Part shown: positions 1 to 5,451 of the stretch, one piece after another
Layout: the number at the start of each line of letters is the position of its first letter
Position numbering within the stretch: the first letter of the stretch is position 1
Source of the DNA: Clostridiales bacterium
GTDB taxonomy: Bacteria > Bacillota > Clostridia > Tissierellales > Sedimentibacteraceae
Length of the DNA stretch: 6,021 nt
Assembly: GCA_003483345.1 (NCBI GenBank)
Contig: DMWH01000063.1
Location: 241 to 6,261, forward strand
Direction of reading: 5' to 3'
The notes under the pieces: generated by a model
What the model saw: only the letters and a program-made list of their open reading frames with translations
What the model was told of the DNA's origin: nothing
The model's database searches: none
Translations under genes and position numbers: made by a program

Positions 1-1
1 T

Positions 2-154
2 GATGAACTGCCGATCGAAGTCAAGGCAAAATATGACGGCGAGTATGTTCGAAGGATGAGTTTTCTTTTTGACCTTAAATGTTTTTGGGGAACAATACTC
101 GTAGTAATAAATCACGAAGGCGTAATAGAAGGCGGTACTGGTCAAAAAATATAA
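2..154 (+). CDS. Undecaprenyl-phosphate sugar-1-phosphate transferase, C-terminal end (partial)
   Basis: The gene begins before the window; 50 residues and a TAA stop are visible. They start DELPIEVKAKYD, continue through YVRRMSFLFDLKCFWGTI and end GVIEGGTGQKI. This matches the tail of the bacterial sugar transferase family (PF02397; WcaJ, PglC and EpsL relatives), where a D-YV-x-x-x-SF-x-x-DLK segment follows the conserved PGITG-x-AQV-x-GRN block, here lying just outside the window. Such enzymes are membrane-associated and move a sugar-1-phosphate from a UDP-sugar to undecaprenyl phosphate, the first committed step of repeat-unit assembly on the cytoplasmic face. The catalytic part is not visible, so the sugar handled cannot be read. 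The following glycosyltransferase and UDP-sugar genes agree with this role. Family assignment rests on the tail pattern and context. Confidence 0.8.
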   Translation, partial: DELPIEVKAKYDGEYVRRMSFLFDLKCFWGTILVVINHEGVIEGGTGQKI

Positions 155-184
155 ACTATACAAATAAATCTGAAGGAAAGGATA

Positions 185-220
185 ATGCTCTTAGTAAATA
201 AGAAGCAAGTTTACAAATGA
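185..220 (+). CDS. Possible 11-codon leader mini-ORF coupled to the next gene
   Basis: An ATG at 185 opens a short frame encoding MLLVNKKQVYK. Its TGA (218-220) overlaps the ATG of the downstream glycosyltransferase as ATGA at 217-220. A strong purine-rich Shine-Dalgarno stretch (AAGGA 173-177, AAAGG 177-181) lies at normal spacing before it. The glycosyltransferase start at 217 has only a weaker AAGAAG at 200-205. The arrangement suggests that ribosomes loaded at 185 terminate at 218-220 and reinitiate at 217. The peptide has no recognisable function. It could instead be the remnant of a former gene start at a recombination joint, or chance. No homology can be seen. Confidence 0.3.
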   Translation: MLLVNKKQVYK

Positions 221-1431
221 GAATATTAGTTGTATGCCAATATTATTTTCCTGAACCTTTTAAAATAACGGAAATATGTGAAGAATTAGTTAAACGTGGA
301 CATAATGTTACTGTCCTTACGGGGCTACCTAATTATCCTGACGGCTTAATACCACTTAAATATCGTTTTGGGAAATTAAGACATGAAACAATTAATGGTG
401 TAAAAGTGCTAAGATGTTTTGAAATACCAAGAAAAAATAGGCCTTTATTTTTAGCTCTTAACTATATGAGTTTTATGATATCTGCCTCATTTAAATCATT
501 GTTTTTAAAAAATGAATTTGATGTTATTTTTATTTATCAACTTTCTCCAGTCTTAATGGCCATACCTGCAATGTTATTTAAAATGCGCTCTAATCTTCCG
601 TTGTATTTATATTGTTGTGATATATGGCCAGAATCTATGAAAATCTATTGCAATAATGATAATAATAATTTTTATAAATTTATTAAGAGGTTAAGTAAAT
701 GGATATATTCATACTGTGATGAAATATCTGTTTCTTCTCCTGCTTTTGTTCATTACTTTATGACAGAACACAATTTAGATAAAAATAGAATATCTTTCCT
801 CCCGCAACACGGAGATGACCTATACTCTAAAATGGACTTGTCTGCAGAAGAAAATGGCTATGTCGATTTTATGTTCATGGGCAACATAGGACTAGTTCAA
901 GACATCGAGTGTATTCTAGAAGCAACAAATATCGCAATAAAAGATGTACCCAACATTAGAGTTCACTTTGTTGGAGATGGAACATATAGAGAAACAGCAA
1001 TATCTTTAACTCAAATGTTAAAATTGAATGAAGTCGTATTTTTTCATGGAAGGCATCCGTTAAGTAAAATGGTTGATTTTTATAAGATTGCAGATGTATG
1101 TTTGCTTACACTTAAATCAGACAATTTGGTTGGATTAACCATTCCGTCAAAACTCCAAGGTTATATGTCTGCTGGAAAACCAATAATCGGTGCTATTAAT
1201 GGAGCAGCCCAGGAAATCATCAAAATATCCAATTGTGGAATATGTGTTAATTCAGGTGATGCTGTGGAGTTGGCAAAAGCCATGACCACCTATTCAAAAA
1301 ATCCCCAAAAATATAAAAATTGTGGTAACAATGCAAAATCTTATTTTTTGAAGCATTTTACTAAAGAGAAATACATTGATAGACTAGAGAGGATATTGAT
1401 GAATCTAACTGGTGGTGATATTAGTGTTTAA
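217..1431 (+). CDS. WbuB-like glycosyltransferase, family 4 (GT-B fold)
   Basis: A 404-residue cytoplasmic glycosyltransferase of normal length for the WbuB/WcaI-like GT4 group. The N-terminal acceptor domain opens MRILVVCQYYFPEPFKITE and has ELVKRGH-VTVLTGLPNYP, typical of this group, then CDIWPES at 134-140. The C-terminal nucleotide-sugar domain (GT1/GT4-type, PF00534) starts near FMGNIGLVQDIE (220-231), with GDG (253-255), FHGRHPLSKM (276-285) and PSKLQGYMSAGKP (310-322) lining the donor site. WbuB homologues commonly sit beside fnlA-type cassettes and are thought to transfer the resulting 2-acetamido-2,6-dideoxy-L-hexose to the first lipid-linked sugar. I infer that role here from position, directly after the initiating transferase and before the cassette. 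The ATG at 217 fits family N-termini; the gene's last 8 bases overlap the next gene's start. The exact donor and linkage cannot be read. Confidence 0.88.
   Translation: MRILVVCQYYFPEPFKITEICEELVKRGHNVTVLTGLPNYPDGLIPLKYRFGKLRHETINGVKVLRCFEIPRKNRPLFLALNYMSFMISASFKSLFLKNEFDVIFIYQLSPVLMAIPAMLFKMRSNLPLYLYCCDIWPESMKIYCNNDNNNFYKFIKRLSKWIYSYCDEISVSSPAFVHYFMTEHNLDKNRISFLPQHGDDLYSKMDLSAEENGYVDFMFMGNIGLVQDIECILEATNIAIKDVPNIRVHFVGDGTYRETAISLTQMLKLNEVVFFHGRHPLSKMVDFYKIADVCLLTLKSDNLVGLTIPSKLQGYMSAGKPIIGAINGAAQEIIKISNCGICVNSGDAVELAKAMTTYSKNPQKYKNCGNNAKSYFLKHFTKEKYIDRLERILMNLTGGDISV
1411..1416 (+). promoter_or_regulatory. Ribosome binding site deciding the GTG start at 1424
   Basis: GGTGGT lies 7 bases before GTG 1424 and inside the end of the preceding gene. 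The GTGs at 1412 and 1415 fall within this motif and so have no room for it, which favours 1424. The purine match is moderate, so coupling to translation of the upstream gene probably helps. Confidence 0.5.
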
Positions 1432-2449
1432 CAATAAAACACTCCTAATAACTGGTGGAACAGGATCTTTTGGAAATGCCGTAATGGAAAGGTTTTTGAA
1501 TACACCTGTTAAAGAAATCCGCATTTTTTCCCGTGATGAGAAGAAACAAGATGATATGAGAAAAATATACAAAAATAATAAGCTGAAGTTTTACATCGGA
1601 GATGTAAGAGATTTGGCAAGCGTTAAAAATGCAATGCACGGCGTTGATTATGTCTTTCATGCAGCTGCGTTGAAGCAGGTCCCTTCGTGTGAATTTTTCC
1701 CATTGGAAGCCGTAAAGACAAATGTATTAGGAACTGATAATGTCCTAACGGCGGCGATAGAATATTGCGTGAAAAAAGTAATTTGTCTTTCTACGGACAA
1801 GGCGGCTTATCCGATAAATGCAATGGGAATATCAAAAGCGATGATGGAAAAAGTTTTTGTGGCAAAATCAAAAACAGTAGATCCTGAACGGACATTGATT
1901 TGCGGCACCAGATATGGCAATGTAATGGCTTCAAGGGGGTCAGTCATACCCCTTTTTATTGATCAGATCAAAAATGGGCAGCCACTTACTGTTACAGACC
2001 CGAACATGACAAGGTTCCTTATGAGCCTGGAAGAGGCGGTGGAACTTGTCGTTTTTGCATTTGAAAATGCTGAAGCAGGGGATATCATGGTCCAGAAAGC
2101 TCCTGCCTCTACGATCGGTGATTTGGCAAAAGCAGTTATAGAAATATTCAATGCCTCAAATAAAATTAAAATTATAGGGACCAGGCATGGAGAGAAATTA
2201 TTCGAAACACTGCTTACCAGAGAGGAGCGTGTTTGTGCTCAGGACATGGGAGGATATTTTAAAGTTCCGGCAGACAAGAGAGATCTTTACTACGACAAAT
2301 ACTTTGTTGAGGGTATCGAACACCTGAAATGTACAGAAGATTACAACTCTCACAATACAGAAAGACTCAACATTCAACAAATTAAAGATAAGCTATTGAA
2401 ACTCCCATTTATACAAAAAGAACTCAAAGAATGGGAGACAACAAAATGA
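1424..2449 (+). CDS. fnlA: UDP-GlcNAc inverting 4,6-dehydratase (CapE/FnlA/WbjB/WbvB type)
   Basis: An extended short-chain dehydrogenase/reductase (PF02719-type) of 341 residues from GTG 1424, close to S. aureus CapE. It takes UDP-D-GlcNAc to a UDP-2-acetamido-2,6-dideoxy-L-4-hexulose by C4 oxidation, C5/C6 water loss and C5 inversion with bound NADP. Seen: the cofactor loop TGGTGSFG at 10-17, IFSRDEKKQDDMRK at 34-47, GDVRD at 59-63, HAAALKQVP at 79-87, and STDKA at 123-127 (D125, K126). The usual SDR Tyr-x3-Lys reads M134-x3-K138 (NAMGISK), the known CapE-type substitution. With start 1424 the numbering falls in register with CapE as I recall it, whereas start 1412 adds four residues and lacks a ribosome site. 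The end overlaps the next start by ATGA. FlaA1/PseB relatives usually keep Tyr, so a pseudaminic acid role is unlikely. Confidence 0.9.
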   Translation: MFNNKTLLITGGTGSFGNAVMERFLNTPVKEIRIFSRDEKKQDDMRKIYKNNKLKFYIGDVRDLASVKNAMHGVDYVFHAAALKQVPSCEFFPLEAVKTNVLGTDNVLTAAIEYCVKKVICLSTDKAAYPINAMGISKAMMEKVFVAKSKTVDPERTLICGTRYGNVMASRGSVIPLFIDQIKNGQPLTVTDPNMTRFLMSLEEAVELVVFAFENAEAGDIMVQKAPASTIGDLAKAVIEIFNASNKIKIIGTRHGEKLFETLLTREERVCAQDMGGYFKVPADKRDLYYDKYFVEGIEHLKCTEDYNSHNTERLNIQQIKDKLLKLPFIQKELKEWETTK

Positions 2450-3300
2450 AAATATTGGTTTTAGGCGGTTCAGGAATGGCAGGTCACACCATTGCCATAT
2501 ATCTTAAAGAATCAGGCCACGATGTTGCATCGTTCAGCAGAGGAAAGCTTGATTATTGCCCTGGCATAATCGGGGACGTCTTGAAGTTTGACGCTCTTAA
2601 TAAAATCATCAAGGATGGACAATATGATGCTGTCATCAATGCTGTTGGGATATTGAACCGGGATGCAGATAACAATAAACCAAACGCAGTGCTCCTCAAC
2701 AGTTATTTGCCACATTTCCTGAGTGATAGTACAAAGGGAATGAAAACCAGAGTGATACATATGAGCACAGACTGTGTCTTCTCCGGAAAAACCGGAGGGT
2801 ATGGGGAAACTTCGTTAAAGGACGGGGAAACTTTCTACGACAGGACCAAAGCTTTAGGTGAATTGGAAAATAACAAGGATCTGACTTTCAGAACCTCAAT
2901 AATAGGTCCGGATATAAATCAAGATGGGATAGGGTTCTTTAATTGGTTCATGAAACAAGATGGACCTATCAAAGGTTATTCCAAAGCAATATGGACCGGA
3001 GTGACTACACTTACCTTGGCAAAAGCGATGGAACAGGCTTTGACAGAAGACCTAAGTGGGCTCTATAACCTTGTTAATAATACAACTATAAGCAAGTATG
3101 ATCTCCTTAGACTATTGAATAAGTACATGAAGAACGATGTGGTGGAAATATTTCCGGACGACCTTATCTCACTGGATAAATCATTGATAAACAATAGGAC
3201 TGATTTTTCTTTTAAAGTACCAAGTTATGAAATAATGATCGCAGAGATGAAGCGGTGGATTTTAGATCACAAAGAACTATATCCTCACTATCACATATAG
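2446..3300 (+). CDS. qnlA: RmlD-like UDP-4-keto-6-deoxy-L-HexNAc reductase (WbvR/QnlA type)
   Basis: A 284-residue SDR with a Rossmann start MKILVLGGSGMAGH (glycine loop G7-x2-G10-x2-G13), NAVGI at 65-69, the RmlD-type STDCVFSG at 107-114 and catalytic Y131-x3-K135 (YDRTK). It should reduce the C4 ketone of the dehydratase product using NAD(P)H. RmlD-like reductases of the WbvR/QnlA group yield UDP-L-RhaNAc, whereas CapF/FnlB/WbjC are about 370 residues with a C-terminal cupin for C3 epimerisation. No cupin is present: the protein ends soon after residue 270 and the next gene starts 12 bases later. I therefore favour the L-quinovosamine branch; the exact product is inference. ATG 2446 was chosen over 2431 because MKILVLGG is the natural N-terminus, GGGAG (2433-2437) sits 8 bases before it, and it overlaps the previous stop as ATGA. 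Confidence 0.8.
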   Translation: MKILVLGGSGMAGHTIAIYLKESGHDVASFSRGKLDYCPGIIGDVLKFDALNKIIKDGQYDAVINAVGILNRDADNNKPNAVLLNSYLPHFLSDSTKGMKTRVIHMSTDCVFSGKTGGYGETSLKDGETFYDRTKALGELENNKDLTFRTSIIGPDINQDGIGFFNWFMKQDGPIKGYSKAIWTGVTTLTLAKAMEQALTEDLSGLYNLVNNTTISKYDLLRLLNKYMKNDVVEIFPDDLISLDKSLINNRTDFSFKVPSYEIMIAEMKRWILDHKELYPHYHI

Positions 3301-3304
3301 GAGG
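3299..3304 (+). promoter_or_regulatory. Consensus ribosome binding site AGGAGG
   Basis: A perfect AGGAGG overlaps the TAG stop of the reductase gene (3298-3300) and lies 8 bases before ATG 3313. It is the strongest ribosome binding site in the window and indicates independent, efficient initiation of the epimerase gene. Confidence 0.8.
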
Positions 3305-3312
3305 AAATCTAT

Positions 3313-4446
3313 ATGAAGAAACTTAAATTGATGACGATAGTAGGAACTCGTCCTGAGATAATAAAACTTTCAGAAATAATTAAGAAGTGTGATAAATACT
3401 TTGAACACATATTGGTGCATACAGGACAAAACTATGACTATTCATTGAATCAAATCTTTTTCGAGGATCTTGGTATCAGGGAACCGGATCTTTACCTTGA
3501 CGTTGTTGGCAGCAACCTTGGACAGACAATTGGCAACGTCATTGCAAAATCATATGAAGTCATGTCTCGGGTAAAGCCGGATGCTCTGCTTGTACTTGGC
3601 GACACGAATTCATGTTTAAGCGTAATATCAGCGAAAAGGCTAAAGATCCCCATCTTCCACATGGAAGCAGGGAACCGCTGCTTTGATGAAAACCTTCCGG
3701 AAGAGGTAAACAGAAGGATCGTAGATCATACAAGTGATGTTAATCTGTGCTATACGGAACACGCTAGACGTTACTTGAATTGGGAAGGAGTAGCAAAAGA
3801 AAGGACTTACGTAGTTGGGTCACCAATGGCGGAAGTATTAATAGCTCACGAAGAAAAGATCAACAATAGTAATGTGCTTGAAACGCTGGGCCTTGAAAAT
3901 GGTAAATATATTCTCCTCTCAGCGCATAGGGAAGAAAACATAGACATAGAAAATAATTTCTTTGCTCTAATGAATGCAATAAACGCGATGGCTGAAAAAT
4001 ATGATATCCCTGTTATCTACAGCACGCATCCCAGGAGCGCAAAATTCATTGAAGAACGTAACTTTAAGTTCCATAAGAACGTAAGAAACCTGAAACCATT
4101 TGGCTTCTCCGATTACAACAATCTCCAAAAGAACGCATTCTGTGTTGTTTCCGATAGTGGAACACTGCCGGAGGAATCATCGTATTTCAGATGTTTTCCC
4201 GCAGTCTGCATAAGGACCAGCACCGAACGTCCTGAAGCGATTGATAAGGGAAACTTCATAATAGGTTCGATCACAGAAGAAAGTGTACTTCAGGCAGTAG
4301 ATGTTGCCGTTGAGATGCAAAAAAACGGCGATCAAGGGGAACCGGTACCCGATTATGCGGACATGAATGTCAGCACAAAGGTAGTTAAAATTATTCAAAG
4401 TTATACGTCGATAGTTGATAAGATAGTGTGGAACAAAACACTTTAA
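3313..4446 (+). CDS. qnlB: UDP-HexNAc 2-epimerase, non-hydrolysing WecB family (WbvD/QnlB/FnlC type)
   Basis: A 377-residue member of the UDP-GlcNAc 2-epimerase family (PF02350, GT-B fold), of normal length. Seen: GTRPE 11-15, HTGQNYD 36-42, LGDTNS 95-100, HMEAGNR 116-122, PEEVNRR 129-135, HREEN 205-209, THPRS 238-242 and DSGTLPEES 281-289. E118, E131 and H205 match the WecB catalytic positions E117, E131 and H213. As the third cassette enzyme it should invert C2 of the 6-deoxy-L-HexNAc made upstream: UDP-L-RhaNAc to UDP-L-QuiNAc if the reductase is WbvR-like, or L-pneumosamine to L-fucosamine in the alternative pathway. The SDSGTLPEESSYF form, unlike the SDSGG-x-QEE usual in WecB, recalls the CapG/FnlC/WbvD branch. 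Automatic annotation may call it wecB, but context argues against a ManNAc role. Confidence 0.88.
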   Translation: MKKLKLMTIVGTRPEIIKLSEIIKKCDKYFEHILVHTGQNYDYSLNQIFFEDLGIREPDLYLDVVGSNLGQTIGNVIAKSYEVMSRVKPDALLVLGDTNSCLSVISAKRLKIPIFHMEAGNRCFDENLPEEVNRRIVDHTSDVNLCYTEHARRYLNWEGVAKERTYVVGSPMAEVLIAHEEKINNSNVLETLGLENGKYILLSAHREENIDIENNFFALMNAINAMAEKYDIPVIYSTHPRSAKFIEERNFKFHKNVRNLKPFGFSDYNNLQKNAFCVVSDSGTLPEESSYFRCFPAVCIRTSTERPEAIDKGNFIIGSITEESVLQAVDVAVEMQKNGDQGEPVPDYADMNVSTKVVKIIQSYTSIVDKIVWNKTL

Positions 4447-4474
4447 TAAAGAATACTTATTGGGGAGAAGGATA

Positions 4475-5449
4475 ATGATTGAAAGATTGGTTAGTATTAT
4501 TATACCAATATATAATGGTAATCATTATATATCGTCACTGATTATCGATTTGAATAGACAGACTTACAAAACGTTTGAAGTTATTTTCATCGATGATGGT
4601 TCTACTGATGGAACTTATCAAACATTGCTCTCAGAAAAAGAAAAACACAATAATAATTTTAATATTACAATTATTCGCCAAAAAAATTCAGGCGTAAGTG
4701 TTGCTCGAAATAAAGGGATTAGAGAAGCAAAGGGAGAATATTTGTGTTTTATTGACATTGATGACGGTCTTTCGGAAAATTACCTCAGCTATATGGTCAA
4801 AGCAATTAGTGAGAACGAGGCTTCATTGGTTTTTTGTAAAACGTCCCCCAAATATTTAAAAAAAGAAGAAGTGTATGAAGTAAAGAATATAGGTAGTTCA
4901 AAAGACACATTATATCGTTACCTTTATCATGAATTAATAAGCGGTGCCTGTTCTTTACTTGTACGAAATAAAATTTTAACTGATAATAATTTAATGTTTG
5001 AAGAAGGGTTCAAATATTCTGAAGATTTGCATATGGTGTGGAGATTAATAGCCTTCAGTAATGTAATTGTTGAACTAAACAATAAGTTGTATATTTATAA
5101 AAACAATAAAAGCTCTGCTATGTCTGTCTTTAATAAAGAACGTATAACTGGTATTTTATTAATAGGCAGTCTTAGTGGTTTCTTTTGTAAAAAAACACCT
5201 GATTTTTACCAATTATTTAAAAAATATGCGGAAGCTAGGGTAGCTTGGTCAGTTCTCTGTCAAGCTGCATATTTTTTAAACTATTCTGAATTTAAGGATT
5301 ATATTGACTCCTATAATTATATAGAAGCATGTAAATTGTTATTCGATTATCCGCAAAAATATGTTGCTTTAAGTAGTAGGATATTCATATGCAATAAATT
5401 ATTATTTTATTTAATAATTAAAAATTTATATATCATTAAAAAGGTTTAA
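4475..5449 (+). CDS. Family 2 glycosyltransferase (GT-A fold)
   Basis: A 324-residue glycosyltransferase of the GT2 family (PF00535). The N-terminal catalytic domain shows VSIIIPIYN at 6-14, the nucleotide-binding IDDGSTDGT at 39-47, NSGVSVARNKG at 71-81, the metal-binding DXD as FIDIDDG at 92-98, and a probable catalytic-base motif YSEDLHMVWRL from 181 (E183, D184). The C-terminus is hydrophobic with basic residues (LLFYLIIKNLYIIKKV), a probable membrane-contacting helix. It should add one sugar from a nucleotide donor to the lipid-linked repeat unit in the cytoplasm; donor and linkage cannot be read. ATG 4475 is chosen over the in-frame TTG 4460 because GGGGAGAAGG (4462-4471) is a proper ribosome site for it and would be coding otherwise. 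Base composition is much more A+T-rich than the preceding epimerase gene. Confidence 0.88.
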   Translation: MIERLVSIIIPIYNGNHYISSLIIDLNRQTYKTFEVIFIDDGSTDGTYQTLLSEKEKHNNNFNITIIRQKNSGVSVARNKGIREAKGEYLCFIDIDDGLSENYLSYMVKAISENEASLVFCKTSPKYLKKEEVYEVKNIGSSKDTLYRYLYHELISGACSLLVRNKILTDNNLMFEEGFKYSEDLHMVWRLIAFSNVIVELNNKLYIYKNNKSSAMSVFNKERITGILLIGSLSGFFCKKTPDFYQLFKKYAEARVAWSVLCQAAYFLNYSEFKDYIDSYNYIEACKLLFDYPQKYVALSSRIFICNKLLFYLIIKNLYIIKKV

Positions 5450-5451
5450 AT

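Noticed and set aside
69..97. Promoter candidate: TTGACC at 69-74 within the sugar transferase gene
   Set aside because: No acceptable -10 box lies about 17 bases downstream. The TATA-rich sequences at 150-162 likewise lack a -35 partner at the right distance.
652..669. AAT-rich trinucleotide run encoding NNDNNN in the first glycosyltransferase
   Set aside because: It is short and imperfect in an A+T-rich gene, within a probable loop; there is no evidence of a phase-variable repeat, and a triplet repeat would not shift frame.
1445..2760. Reverse-strand open frames of 60-82 codons (1445-1660, 1963-2151, 2198-2380, 2512-2760)
   Set aside because: They lie entirely antisense to well-supported enzyme genes, show no domain motifs and have no ribosome sites of note; they are shadows.
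2781..2797. Perfect 6-bp hairpin CTCCGG-AAAAA-CCGGAG in the reductase gene
   Set aside because: It has no T-run after it, and it encodes the conserved FSGKTGG region, so it is likely incidental.
2446..3300. Calling the middle cassette enzyme CapF/FnlB/WbjC
   Set aside because: It is about 85 residues too short, lacks the cupin domain and carries RmlD-type motifs.
4460..4474. TTG start at 4460 for the family 2 glycosyltransferase
   Set aside because: It would place the ribosome binding site inside the coding region and add MGRRI before a natural GT2 N-terminus; ATG 4475 is better.
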